Assembly: GCA_030549335.1 (NCBI GenBank)
Contig: CM060188.1
Location: 69,160,696-69,224,695 of the forward strand
Source: Pontederia crassipes
Lineage: Eukaryota; Streptophyta; Magnoliopsida; Commelinales; Pontederiaceae
Length of the DNA: 64,000 nt
Direction: 5' to 3'
Shown here: positions 1 through 11,290 of the stretch, one piece after another
Layout of the letters: each line of letters begins with the position of its first letter
Numbering within the stretch: the first letter of the stretch is position 1
Program-made: the position numbers and the translations under genes
Notes under the pieces: generated by a model
Databases searched by the model: none
Told to the model about the DNA's origin: nothing
The model's input: only the letters and a program-made list of their open reading frames with translations

Positions 1-1093
1 ATTATATATGGATAATATTATAACAATTTAACTTATGTTTTTTTATTAATTTAGATTATTCGGTTGGACCTGATCGGTCAATTTGGATCGATATAGTAGG
101 ATTGGATCTTACAACATTGATATATATACATATTAATGCAGCAATTTAATTTATTTGAGGGCCGTTCCGGGTACTAATTGCTCACTCCTTTTAAAGGTCT
201 TAAAAGCCGGCAAGAACAAGGAAGTCCATCATCATTATTCTCCACCACTCGCTGCTCGACGGACGCGCGCGCGTGCGTGCGCCGGCCGTGTTGGCCGTCG
301 GCTTTTACGCGTCTCTCGAGCAGGCAGTGCATGTAGTTTTAGGCAAAAAGGCTGCGAACGAGCGAGGAACTTACACGAGGAGCTGAGGAGAGAGGGAACA
401 GTTGGGATGGTGTTTTGATCTGTGCCAGTGACCCTTTTGTTCTTTATGACTGCAACTATAACAAAGACTACTACTGCTGTCGCTGCTCTATCTCTTGACT
501 CTTGCTGCTAAGATATGTGTATACCAGACGTACCCTGCCACCTTTCTCAGCTTTTGATGTCCCTCCTTTTTTTCCCGGAGGAACGGGAAAAAGGACCTCC
601 TTGCTCCCTTTTAGGATGGAATATATCATGTCTACATATATAATATAGGGGTACAGTTAGATGTCACTGTGCATGGCACAAGGATCAACACAGAGATCAG
701 AATCCTGCCGACTGCTGGCCATGTTGTCTGTCTTGTGTTCCCATCTCGATCCCTTGTTATATATATGTTCTTTTTATTTCTTCAGATACGTATCAGATGT
801 TAGAATTACACAGGTCGACCATCAGTGACCTACTGAACTCTTTATGATATGCATGGAAGAACTTTGAGGTCTTTATGATCTGTTAATGGCACCCATCTAT
901 GTACTGAGTACTGAGTACTTCATAATTAATTCATAGGGATGACCTTTTCGTTAACCAGTTGAGGTAATTGCTTTAAGATGATGCACACGCTCCACCAAAA
1001 AGCAGATGGAGTAGGGAAAACTTTGAAGGTTCTTTTACCAATGTATAAGAAATGATTCCAAGGAATTTGGCTGTGATGAAATTGTTGAGACAA
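1..1093. other. AT-rich stretch, no recognisable gene
   Basis: The stretch is mostly AT-rich, with one short CpG-rich patch near 240-330 that contains alternating CG runs. An 87-codon open frame covers this patch (155-418). It is rich in Arg and Ala, has no domain I recognise and is best read as a composition effect. A promoter or untranslated leader of a gene outside the window would look similar, but nothing here proves it. Confidence 0.4.
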
Positions 1094-1414
1094 CTCAATT
1101 TACCAAATCATAGACTTTTGTTCTGTATGCCCTTTCATAATTCCCAGTTATTGTGTACTAATCACCTGGTTAATATGTCTCTACGATCCTATAATATATA
1201 TATATCTCAATTTACCAAATCATAGACTTTTGTTCTGTATGCCCTTTCATAATTCCCAGTTATTGTGTACTAATCACCTGGTTAATATGTCTCTACGATC
1301 CTATAATATATATATATATCTCAATTTACCAAATCATAGACTTTTGTTCTGTATGCCCTTTCATAATTCCTAGTTATTGTGTACTAATCACCTGGTTAAT
1401 ATGTCTCTACGATC

Positions 1415-1451
<37 letters not shown>
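1094..1451 (+). repeat. Tandem triplication, 112-114 bp unit ending in TA runs
   Basis: Three head-to-tail copies begin at about 1094, 1206 and 1320 with CTCAATTTACCAAATCATAG. They are nearly identical; one visible difference is AATTCCCAG against AATTCCTAG in copy three. Each copy ends in a TA run, and the run grows from copy to copy, longest at about 1419-1451. The near identity suggests recent duplication or homogenisation, with the TA tract as a likely slippage or pairing point. Confidence 0.92.
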
Positions 1452-1453
<2 letters not shown>

Positions 1454-3219
1454 TAAGAAAGAAATCAAAGTTAAACAGAAAAAGCTAGCTATTAAATTAT
1501 GGTGATAATATAAAATATAATAGAACTAAGGTTAATACTTGGCGTATATGCACGCATCCAGCACACCTTTCACCTTTTACAAAGTGGTTGTAGTTGTTAT
1601 ATGCCTTTGAAGGATGCTGAAGTTAACTTGATTGTCTCTCTCTCTCTCTCTCTCTCTCTACCAAATTCACACATCTAAAAGATCCACATGTTTAATGATA
1701 TATAGCATTTTTCCCTGCCTCAAAAGCCATCAATGGACTGCATCTTTCCAACTCCCACCACAAACAACACCTTTATGGAACCTTTGGACTGCCATCATCA
1801 TCGTCTTCTTCTTCTTCCTCTCCTCCACCTTCTTTATTCAAAATTCCAACGCCACCTTTCCACGCCTTCTGTCTCCATTAGAGTTTTAGTTTCCATGCAT
1901 TAAATGCACTTGGCAGAAATAGTCTTGCTTGCAAACACACGCGCAAATACATATACCTATATATTATATACGTCCATTGGCCAAGCATACATGTAGCAAG
2001 AGTTGACAACATGCCATTGCAGCATATAACAAAATTATGGCCCTCGTGAAACGAAGAAGAGGACACGCCATCGGCATGAAAAAATGACCAAGTTGTGGAC
2101 GGATGTGAGGGATGTCATCAGGACAACACTGCAGGGTCCAGCACCAGTAGGGTTTCCATCGGTGCCAGCTACGTGCCATCAAAACATATGACTACCACTC
2201 ATATTTACAAATATCTTCGTTGCACGTAGCATTTCTTTTCCTTCTCATCTTAGCCATGCTTTAAGCAACAAACAGGAACTCCACATATATAGCGAAGAGA
2301 AAGTTGGGAACGGCCTGACTGATGGAAGGCCAACGTGCGACCCCTTAAAGGAGAGAGAAAGTATGTCAATCGAATCACTGCATTGTTGAAATGGGATTTG
2401 CCTTTGGATACATTAGGACGCATTCTTTATGATGCCAATCAAGTGTGAAGTCCCACTCATCTTCATCGGGGAGAGAGAGAGATCAAAGTGTGTGCGCTCT
2501 CAAAGAGGAGAGAGAAAGAGGGAGCTTTTTAATTTTTATCGCACTGTTTCGCTTCAGTATAATTGAAGTGGGGATTGTTCCAAAAAGTTTGAACCTTCCC
2601 TGCTGTCAGCTACGCACAACAAAGTCCTTTTGTAGTGCCTTTGGATTCCTTAAACCATACTAACAATTAAGAAAAGCCTTCACTTAATTTGAGCACCAAA
2701 AAGAATTGTTTGGATGAATATGTATTATTCAAGGAATAACAAAATCTTTGAATCTTTGAAAGTTGTGTAAAATCATTTGTTTTAAGACAATATTATCTTT
2801 TAATTTTGATTATAAACATTTTGATTATATATAAAATATTAATATAATATAAATGATGTAAAAAAGTGAAATTAAGAAAATAAGAAGATCCTAAATTTTA
2901 TTCATAAGATTTGTTGTTTGAAATAATTATAGAATATGAAACAATAATCTTTCTTTAATGTTTAGGACAATGGGGAATGAAGCAGAAAAGAATAAGAAAC
3001 TGAGATAGATCTTTTTATAATAACTCAAGCAATACTTATTCATATTAATTAACACAATTTCCAAACGTTGATTGAGTTTAGTAATCCATTAATCATTATT
3101 GCATCAAAATTTAAAAGTGTTTAGCTTTATTCTCTTGAATAAATTTATATTGATCCTTTATTCTAGATCCAAACACCACCAGACTAGTTTGCTTGGAGTT
3201 GTACGTCGGATTGAAAAAG
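1452..3219. other. AT-rich stretch with a CT microsatellite, no recognisable gene
   Basis: A pure CT run lies at 1635-1659. An 85-codon frame (1632-1889) starts inside it, so its Ser-Leu start comes from the microsatellite; the Phe-rich run later in it comes from TTC repeats near 1800. I see no splice-supported gene. Short GA-rich patches occur at 2460-2520. Confidence 0.4.
1635..1659 (+). repeat. (CT)n microsatellite
   Basis: Twelve or so perfect CT dinucleotides in an otherwise mixed AT-rich context. Confidence 0.95.
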
Positions 3220-3467
3220 GAAAATAATGTTGGCCCAGCCTCCTCCTCCCCTCATCCGTCCGATCAGAGAAAACGTGCGGTTCAGCCTCTATGGACCAGG
3301 AGTTCAAAAGTTTCGGAGGCGGTTCATCATATAATCGCTTCAGTCGAGACTACCCTAACGTCGCACATTCCTTTCATTTCTACCTCGCGATTGCATTTCA
3401 TCTGCCCTAACGCATCCCTAATCATGCTTGCTGCTGATCGCCGTCGGAACGTCGCCGCGCTTCGCCG

Positions 3468-3830
3468 AGATAAATCTGACCTCTCGCCGTGCTACGCATT
3501 GCTGCGTTCGCCGCCGGGACGAGGTAGATCTGACCTCCCGCCGCGCTTTGCCTTGTTGCCCTTCGACGCTGGAACGAGGTAGATCTGACCTCCCTTTGTT
3601 GTCCTTCACCGTGGAAACGAGGCAGATCGCGACGACGGCAGCGCTTCGCCTTCCTGGCATTCGTCACCGGAATGAGGTAATGTCTGGACTCCCCCATGCT
3701 TCACCTTGTTGCTCTTCGCCACCGGAAACGAGGTAGATTTGGACTCCCACCCCTCCCTCCCCCCCACCCCCTTCGCCTTCCTGCCCTTCAGTGCCGGCAT
3801 GAGGCAGATCGTGACTTCTTCCATGCGACG
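3468..3830 (+). repeat. GC-rich tandem repeat of the left arm, about 55-65 bp unit
   Basis: The unit centres on ACGAGGTAGATCTGACCTCC, followed by a GCGCTTTGCCTTGTTGCCC-like block and TTCG(A/C)CGCTGG. It recurs about six times with drift, near 3468, 3523, 3578, 3620, 3675, 3730 and 3800. Overlapping open frames on both strands come only from this repeat. The inverted counterpart is at 5540-5725. Confidence 0.8.
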
Positions 3831-4396
3831 CGATGACGGCCACAGAACGAACGCAATCGAAGGCCCGACAGAACAAGACAGAACTGTGTTAGTGTCCTCT
3901 TCCCCTCTCCTCTTCTTTCCATTTTGTATGCCCATCTACTTCGTACCTAGCTCCATTCCTGCATCTCCAATTCGTAGCAGTGAGTAGCAAATGACCTCCT
4001 GCGGTGAAGGATGAAGGACCTGCAACCTAACTCTAGTCCAGTCTCCCACTCTGTCCTTTTGTATTCATATGGAATATGTGTATTAATGAATTTGAGAGTT
4101 TATGATGCATGTATTTTGACTTGAATTTAATATATACATGAATGGGGGATTGGAATGGCTAGTGAATTTAATATGGAGAGGGAGGCATCACATGAACAAG
4201 TTGTCGTAATAGCATAGCCCTCTTCAATGTCTACCTTTTACATTATTAGTTTGTCGTAGAGTTTATACATGGTTTGGCACAATGCTTGTACTTTGATTTG
4301 TATCATTTGCTACTAATGGTAATTATCATTTGTTGTATATTTTTTATTTAATAATAATTATACTTATCCCACATGTAGAGTTTGTGGTCATACAAG

Positions 4397-4815
4397 ATGA
4401 CACCCAAATGTTATTGCCAACATGTAGCAGTAGTACGAACATCTTGGACTGAATAAAATCCTGGTCGTAGGTTTTACGATTGTCCATTTTTTGGGGTGAG
4501 TTTTAACTTTACAGTTTTGCCATTGCATTATAACTAAAAACTTGTGTATCTAAATTTTGTTTTATTATACAGCAAGAGTGAGCATGCAAAATTTTCAAGT
4601 GGATGGATCCATTTTTTGGGACACGACCTACTCAAGTGATTAACGGCTTATTATGCAGGATGGATAGGTTGAAAGTTCTAAATGATATCGAAGATGAAAT
4701 TGTGGTCAATACGGGTAGAATTGAAGATCAAATCATCGTCAATAGGGGCAATGTATTTTGTAAATTTCTTATTGTGTTAGTTGGAGTTGTAGCCATGTGG
4801 TTCTGGTTTGTGTAA
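4397..4815 (+). pseudogene. GRF-type zinc-finger protein gene with one intron, broken by two stops
   Basis: Exon 1 (4397-4495) starts MTPKCYC and contains VVRTSW and NPGRRFYDCPFFG, the hallmark of the plant GRF zinc finger. A GTGAG donor follows at 4496, the intron ends TTATACAG at 4572, and exon 2 resumes in phase with ACKIFKWMDPFFGTRP. The four expected Cys ligands are visible: KCYC, DCPFF and ACKIF. A middle segment rich in Glu, Asp and Ile follows, then a hydrophobic C-terminus (CKFLIVLVGVVAMWFWFV) like the tail anchors of many plant GRF proteins. Two nonsense codons break it: TAA at 4454-4456 in exon 1 and TGA at 4579-4581 at the start of exon 2. GRF fingers are known to bind nucleic acids in some proteins; the role of plant short GRF proteins is not established. 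It lies at the centre of the MULE-like element. Confidence 0.8.
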
Positions 4816-5539
4816 GTACCTTGGAGTACATGGTATCGATGTTCATGTTAACTTCTTATGTAACTTTGTCAAATACGTATCAAGTATATGTAACTAGACT
4901 GGATGTTCATGTCAACTTCTTATGTATAAATATGTTTGTGATGTCATTTGTTTGCCGAACGGCCAGAAAACATGTCTTTTACTTTGTTTTGTGCTTATAA
5001 AATTCATGCAGGAGCCTGCTTTATTGATCACATTTTGAATGTTACTGTTATTGTTATTGGCTAAAGCAAGAGCCTGCATTATTGATCACAAAATGGAGTA
5101 TGACTTTTGTTTTATTGATAAGGGATCATGGATTTTGCTGCATCCACTGACCACCTTCCCAAAGACACCTTCATGTCTAATTGTACTATTTTCAAATTCT
5201 ATTTTATGTTAATTTCATCACAAATAATTGAAGTTAAGAACTGTCACTAACATCATCGGAATTGAACTCTGTCATATTAATTACAATTGTGTTATGTTAA
5301 TTACATAATAATCACACCTGTGCTGGTGACTTGGGTTGGTGATCTACCTCCGATGGTGAAGAGCAAGGGAAGCACCTAGATTCTTTTCGGCGAAGCTGGC
5401 GAGAGTTAGTCGAAGGCGTGAGATTCTTTTCGGCGGAGAAGAGGTTCCGCAACCGTCTTTCTCCGGCCACGTCTAGTCGAGCAGAAGAAGTCGTGTCGCG
5501 TCCGTCAAGCGAAGACGGCAGCAGACATCAAGCCCCTAT

Positions 5540-5725
5540 GTGGAAGGCAAAGCACGGCGGGAGGTTAGATCAGATCCAATGTCGAAGGGAAGTGAGACAA
5601 AGCGTGGCAGGAGGCCAGATCTACCTCGTTTCGACGGCGAAGGGTAGCAAGGCAAAGCGCGGAAGGAGGTCAAATGCTCATCGTTCCGGCGGTGAAGGGC
5701 AGCAAGGCGAAGCGTGACCACGACG
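5540..5725 (-). repeat. Right-arm tandem repeat, inverted copy of 3468-3830
   Basis: On the minus strand this reads GAACGATGAGCATTTGACC, GCGCTTTGCCTTGCTACCC and ACGAGGTAGATCTGGCCTCC, matching the left-arm unit. A shorter piece is at 5350-5420. A CACTA insertion at 5811 separates it from the outer end of the arm. Confidence 0.75.
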
Positions 5726-6209
5726 ACCTCAACGAAGCGCGACGACGACGACCTGAATGACGTGGGGCGACGGAGGCAAGGTTCCGGCGGCGAAGGGCAA
5801 CGCGAAGTTGCACTACAAGAAAAATGTTGATTACAGACGGTCAAAATCGTCTGTAATCAGCCAAAAAACCGTCGGTAATACACTTTTCGACGGGTTTTCC
5901 GACGGAATCGATCCGTCAGAAAAAACGATCATCGCAAATCGATTTGCGACGGTTGAAAAAATTCATCGAAAATATCGACGGTTCTTACCGTTCGAAAAGT
6001 CCCGGCCGACGGTTCTAACCGTCCGAAAAGTCTCGGCGATTCGAACAGTCGAAAGTTTTCGACGATTGTAACCGTTCGAAAAGTCCGGCGGTTCCAACCG
6101 TCGAAAGTTTTCGACGGCCGCAACTGTCAAAATTTTTGGCGGTCGTTGCATTCGGCGGTTGCAACCATCGCAAAGAATTTTTTAAAAATAAAAAAATAGC
6201 GGCAGGATC

Positions 6210-6520
6210 GGGTGGCGGCCAAATCCGGCCGCCCCAGGCCGCTGGCTGCCAGATCCGGCAGGCAACGGCCAGATCCGGCAAGCAGCGGCCAGATCCGGCG
6301 GCCTGTGGCCAGATCCGGTGATCAGGCGCCAGATCCGATCGCCTGCGTCCAGATCCGACTGCCAGGTGCCAGATCCGGCTGCCGACGCCAGATCCGGCCG
6401 CTGGCGCTAGATCCGGGCCACAGACGACCGAAGGCGGCAAGATCCGATGACCATAGGCCAGATCCGGCCGCCCGCGGCCGGATCTGGCCACCAGCGGCGA
6501 GATCCGACCACCTGGGGGTC
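6210..6520 (+). repeat. GC-rich minisatellite (GCCAGATCCGG), about 18-21 bp unit
   Basis: GGCCAGATCCGGC and close variants recur about fourteen times. The open frames of 60-176 codons on both strands here are Ala, Arg, Gly and Pro-rich artefacts of the unit. A related array lies in the CACTA element at 48184-51184, and traces lie at 25960-26060. Confidence 0.85.
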
Positions 6521-6664
6521 TGGGCCGGAGAGAGAGAGACGCCAACAGGAGAGGGTCACCGGCGGTCGACGCTTGACGTTCGATCAGAGGCTCGCCGGTC
6601 GGGAGAGGGAGAGGGAGGGGGAGAGGAGAGGAGGGAAAGAGGAGAGGAGGAAAGAAATAAGGGG

Positions 6665-6665
<1 letters not shown>

Positions 6666-6720
<55 letters not shown>
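6666..6720 (+). repeat. (TA)n microsatellite
   Basis: An almost pure TA run of about 50 bp, just after a GA-rich purine tract (6600-6660), inside the CACTA element. Confidence 0.95.
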
Positions 6721-6721
<1 letters not shown>

Positions 6722-6844
6722 GGTGGAAAAATGAGAAAGCGAGAAAACGAAAAAACGGAATAACGAAATTTTAATTACTGACGACTCTGGTTGTCGAAAA
6801 AGTAAATACTAATTATTTTTAAAATTACCGACGATTATGATCGT

Positions 6845-7175
6845 CAAAAAATAAAATAATAATATAATAAATTACATAATTTATTATTTTTATTTCCGAC
6901 GGTTGTAGTCGTCGAAAAATTTGTCGGAAATTATGACGGATGGATATTCGTCGAAAATATCGACGTTCCTGATTGTCGAAAAATAAAATAATAATATAAC
7001 AAATTACATAATTTATTATTTTTATTTTCGACAGTCGTAGCCGTCGAAAAATCTGTCGAAAGGATGGATATCCCTCGGAAATATCGATGTTCTTAATCGT
7101 CGAAAAATAAAATAATATATAACAAATTACATAATTTATTTTTTTTATTTTTGACGATTGTAACCGTCGTAAAAT
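6845..7175 (+). repeat. Subterminal tandem repeat, three units of about 125-135 bp
   Basis: The phrase AAAAATAAAATAATAATATA followed by AATTACATAATTTATT starts units near 6846, 6979 and 7101. Each unit pairs an AT-rich half with a half holding TCGACGGTTGTAGTCGTCGA-like palindromes. Tandem subterminal arrays of this kind are typical of CACTA ends. Confidence 0.85.
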
Positions 7176-7485
7176 CCGTCGCAAAATTTTCCGTCGTAAA
7201 ATCCGTCGCAAATTACGACGGATTTCTATCCGTCGAAAATTATCTGTCGGAAAATGACAATTTGCTTGTAGTGTTGGGGCATGCGTTAGGACAGAACAAA
7301 CATTGGATCATAGCATAGGAGGACCTCGCGAAGGACTCCACCTCGTCTCGATCGAACCGGGCTTTCGGAGGATTAGACCGCCTCCGAAACTTTTGAACCG
7401 CCGGTCCATAAAGACTGAACCGGGCGTTTTCTCCTCATCCGTCCGATGCGGTGAGGAGGAGGTTGGTCCAGCCTCCTTTATTTCC

Positions 7486-8644
7486 TTGAAAACGATAAAT
7501 TAACAACTCTGAATTCGAACTCGAACTAGAAATTGTGAAAGTTTACCACCATTTCATCATTATTTTTTCCTTTCTCCACTACAAAGAGAGATGAATGAGA
7601 TTAGTAAAGAGAAGAAAGATGAATATATAAAAAAAAGTACTACTTTATTAGTCCACCAGTGAGATTGCAATCAGTTTTATTTCTGCTCCAATTTACTTTC
7701 GCTTTAATCAATGCAAAACTACGACTCAAAACGGAATGATTAGAGTTCCTTGATGTCATCCAAAGTTGGCACTTTTTTTTATTGTTTTTATTGCAAAGAC
7801 ATGACCCAAAGCAAGGGGGAGGAAAAAGGAGATGCCGCCGAGCGTGTTGCCTTTGTTGGCGTCAGTGTTTTTGCTAGTGCTCACAAATGTCTAAAAAGTT
7901 GCATAGGGTTAATTTTATCAATCCATGAATCTAACACCACTGGGAACAAAGCCCCACATTCTAGCACTTTAAAGTTATAGGTGAAATAACATTAATATTT
8001 TTCTGTTACCGTTAAGGATCAATTACTTGAATCCTAATAGATGGAAAAGATAATTTAAATAATGCCTCTTTAAGTTTTATGTGATCTCAACTTGGTCAAA
8101 TGTTGTCTTTTGAAAATGTGACTATATGTTAAAATAATAAGAATGAGTCCTTTTAAATGATATTTTTTTTGGTAGTCAGATATTCGAGAAAGGATGTCAC
8201 CGATTCAATGTGCTACTGATTCATTAATTATAAGTTAAAAAATTGTCTCACTATAAAACTTAACTAACCGTTAAGTCATTCTCCATTAGGACTTTGGAAG
8301 ATGAGACTCTCAACAATTTTTTTTTTCAATTATAAAAAATCAATCTTGAAATTTTATTTAAGTGGAATCGTTTACCAGATTATAATATTCATCCCAGATT
8401 AAATCTTATTTGCCAAATGATCTCTCAGCAATTAAATAATCTTGAAGATTAATTATCGAAAGGACATATTAATGTGGGAGGTGACGGCAGGATCCACAAC
8501 CATTCAAACTATTTGAGCATGTGCCAAATGATTGAGAAGAGCACTTAACATAATTTCAAATACACATAATTGGAAACAAACATTAAATTATATATTGTAC
8601 CACTTTCAATATAAAACCAATATTAAAAAAATTAGTTGGCTTAA
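7486..8644. other. AT-rich stretch, no recognisable gene
   Basis: It begins with the 9 bp flank of the MULE-like element. An open frame of 76 codons (7750-7980) has no recognisable domain. No repeat structure or RNA gene was seen. Confidence 0.4.
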
Positions 8645-9278
8645 GGTTCTGTTTAGTAACATTAAAATTAGTATTTCGAATAGTATTTAACGGTTTAAAT
8701 ATAAATTTTTATTTGGTAAAAAATAAAAATAAGTAGCATTTAGATTTTATACGAAAATATTAAAAAGCTATTTCTACTAATATTTAACAATTAAAGGTTA
8801 ACGTTTTATATATTTTTTTAATTTTATCCTTATTCAAATATATTATTTTTTTAATTTATCTTATTATTTCTCATTTTTATTTTATAATCATTTAACTATA
8901 TTTCTTTTTATATTCATGCTTAATTAATTACAAATTATTTATATGTTAATGCTGAATAAAAATAATTTCATAATTAATATTTTTATATCATGGTGCACTA
9001 TATAAAATTATAAATTATTTTAACAAAAAAATTATTTATGAAATTTTATTTTATTTAATTAATTATATTATAATAGAAATTGTATAGTGCTTAAATTAAA
9101 TAATTTATCATATGTCTAATTATGTTATTTTATATTGATCAACTAATTTTACCGTTAAGTTTAACTAACACTTATTTGTTATAACTTCTAATCATCATTC
9201 GCTACCCACTATCCACTAGTTACTCCTCTACTTAAATCGTTATCCGCTTATCAAACTGCTAATAGTGTCAAACAGAGC
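8645..9278. mobile_element. Tourist-like or related MITE, about 634 bp
   Basis: The left end GGTTCTGTTTAGTAACATTA matches the reverse complement of the right end (GCTCTGTTTGACACTATTA) with few differences. Both sides carry TTAA (8641-8644 and 9279-9282), compatible with a TTA/TAA target duplication. The interior is extremely AT-rich and non-coding. The superfamily (PIF/Harbinger Tourist against another TIR type) is uncertain. Confidence 0.7.
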
Positions 9279-10006
9279 TTAAATACCGAATATGTATCAT
9301 TTTTGCTTTTAGTATTTTCATCTCAAATGATATTAGTCTATGAGTAATGGATTTCTTCACACCATTTAACGCCAAAAGATCAATTTATATGCAAAATGGG
9401 GTAAGAAAGATCACAATAGGACAGGTAATTTTAAAATATCTAGATTTAGATTGCAAAAGAACAAAAAATATGTTTCAAATGTGAGGACAAAACCAAATCA
9501 TGCATTTTTACATGCTGCAATGAATTATATCATGTATATATATTGTACACTCGTGTAATGTTTTTTTTTTCTTATGTCACGTCCACTTAGAAATTATCTG
9601 GTCAACATTTTCCATCATTTAGTTGTGGAATTATTATCATATTGATATAGTCATGGTTTCCCACGAAACACCAATCATGACTAATTTATTGCAAGGATGC
9701 ATTCGATTGACGGACTCCAATTAACTCGAGTTGGAGAAGACAAACTCAAAAGTGAATTGACACCCTTCCAATTGATGCATTTGATCTATTTTCACTTAAT
9801 GTGTAAAGTAGGTTTATGCGTGCAACAAATGAAAATACAGCAAAAAAAAGTGACACCAAGCATGATAATAAAATTAAATTTGATAGGTTTTTGAGATTTA
9901 GTTTGACTTCAACGTTTTGTTTAACCCCTTTTAATATTTGAGTACTCCATATTCAACTCAATTGCTAGAAATTAAGTTGAATTAGCATAAGTTTAATATT
10001 TCTAAA
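9279..10006. other. AT-rich stretch, no recognisable gene
   Basis: A 65-codon frame at 9697-9894 has no recognisable domain. A poly-T run lies near 9560. Nothing else was seen. Confidence 0.4.
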
Positions 10007-11010
10007 TGTATCATCCCCCAAATTTTGAGTTAAGGATATTTGGATCTTTTGACCAAAGCTCCTAAATCCTATATAAAGGATCAATAACTTTATTAATTCA
10101 CTAAAAATCTAAACTTCAACTCCTCTTTTCTATTCTTCTTCTCCACCCAGAAGAGTATAAGGATAGGAGATCTAGAGCTCTATTTTTTTCATGGTGACTA
10201 TGTTTTAAGATAAAAAAGAGAAGATCAAAATTTTTAGGAAAATGACAAGAAGACATAAAGGCTTCTAGATGATGAAGAAGAACAATAAAATTTTAGATCC
10301 AAAATTCAAAGATATGCAAAGGGGATTCAAGTCATTCTCTCCCCTTCTAATGATGTTTTTATTTGGATTGAGAGTTTCAAGAGCACTCTATTTTTTATAG
10401 GGATTTTGATTGAGGATTGCATTATTTATGTTGTATAATTTGTTAAATTTGTGACTATTTGTAATAATTATTAGATAAGTTTTACTAATCCAAAAATTAT
10501 AAATAATACATGGATGGAAAGCCCTCGAAGTCTAGTTTTCAGAGAAATTTGCTTCATCTGATTGAAGATGCATAAAAATATTTATGATCCAAACATCGGA
10601 CTACTGTCATGTCTCAGGTAATAGCGAGGCCAAATTGTAAAAAAAGTATCATAAATTGGAAATGTTGAATTAGGGTTTGAAATTTATTCACAAGTTAAAG
10701 GTTCGTATTATCTTTTTGTGAAAATTAGAATCATATGAAAAGAACAAGTTATAAATTAAGTTATTAATATTTTAGTGTCTGCTGCCATAATACTATGCAA
10801 AGATTAGATTTTGGTATTTGTATGAATATCTAGGAAAAAACACTAGATCTTGATAATGAATGAAAATTGTATGTTTTAATATGTTCTACGATGCATAGAT
10901 GCTAAGAAATCAAACCTGCAATATTTATGATATTTTAGATTATTTTTATTGGAGTTTTAATCTCAAAAATCAAGAATTTTGAGTGAGAGATCGGACTTCC
11001 AGGATGTTGA

Positions 11011-11290
11011 CACGACCGTGTCAGGTCCCAGAACGACCGTGATAGAAGATGAATGAAATAAGCACTCGGTCACGACCGTAACAACATTGTCATGACCGTG
11101 ATGGAGTGGAACACGACCGTGACCAATCAGGTCACGTTCGTGAGCGAGGGATCCAAGTCCAAAGCTTGACGTTCACGGTCGTTCCCCAAGGGAGCACGGT
11201 CATAACACTCTCAGTCACGACCATGACCGTATGGGGATGAACTGCAGTGCCTCGATCACGGGCGTGATGACACTGTCACGACCGTGATAG
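11011..11290. repeat. Cluster of CACGACCGTG palindrome-like motifs
   Basis: At least nine variants of (T)CACGACCGTG(A) on both strands lie within about 280 bp, in a locally GC-richer island. Many plant LTRs contain CACGGCCGTG-like motifs; this looks like a drifted version. Its function is unknown. Confidence 0.8.

Larger units (their letters stand above)
5811..7273 (+). mobile_element. Non-autonomous CACTA (En/Spm-like) element, 1463 bp
   Basis: The left end reads CACTACAAGAAAAATGTTGA and the right end reads CTTGTAGTG. Both sides carry the 3 bp duplication TTG (5808-5810 and 7274-7276), diagnostic for CACTA elements. Just inside the left end is a hairpin (ATTACAGACG, spacer, CGTCTGTAAT). Subterminal motifs of the form CGACGGTT..AACCGTCG recur at 5840-6170 and 6895-7230; such repeats are the known binding sites of CACTA transposases. 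A GC-rich block (6200-6660) and a TA run fill the middle. No transposase is present, so movement would need an autonomous partner. It sits in the right arm of the 3220-7485 element and is therefore younger. Confidence 0.95.
3220..7485 (+). mobile_element. MULE-like element with long inverted arms, carrying a GRF zinc-finger gene
   Basis: The two ends are inverted copies. The left end (3220-3320: GGCCCAGCCTCCTCCTC, ATCCGTCCGAT, TTCAAAAGTTTCGGAGGCGG) reappears on the minus strand at 7485-7365. The inverted similarity continues inward through GC-rich tandem repeats (3468-3830 against 5350-5725), giving a foldback-like shape. Nine-base flanks ttgaaaaag (3211-3219) and ttgaaaacg (7486-7494) agree at 8 of 9 positions, the length expected of Mutator-like insertions. 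The interior (3840-5340) carries a degenerate GRF zinc-finger gene and no transposase. A CACTA element at 5811-7273 is nested in the right arm. Known: MULEs leave 9 bp duplications, often have long TIRs and can carry gene fragments. Inference: a non-autonomous MULE; a foldback element is the alternative. Confidence 0.7.

Noticed and set aside
660-760. Possible microRNA-type hairpin
   Set aside because: No extended stem could be paired by eye and no known plant microRNA was recognised.
1632-1889. Possible small secreted or membrane protein (85 codons)
   Set aside because: The start is a CT microsatellite and the hydrophobic part is TTC repeat; no support.
3193-3987. Overlapping open frames of 70-129 codons on both strands
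   Set aside because: They follow the 55-65 bp GC-rich tandem repeat of the MULE-like arm; the same frames open on both strands, with no domain.
6015-6722. Frames up to 176 codons, Arg/Pro/Gly/Ala-rich
   Set aside because: They are produced by the GCCAGATCCGG minisatellite and purine tract inside a CACTA element.
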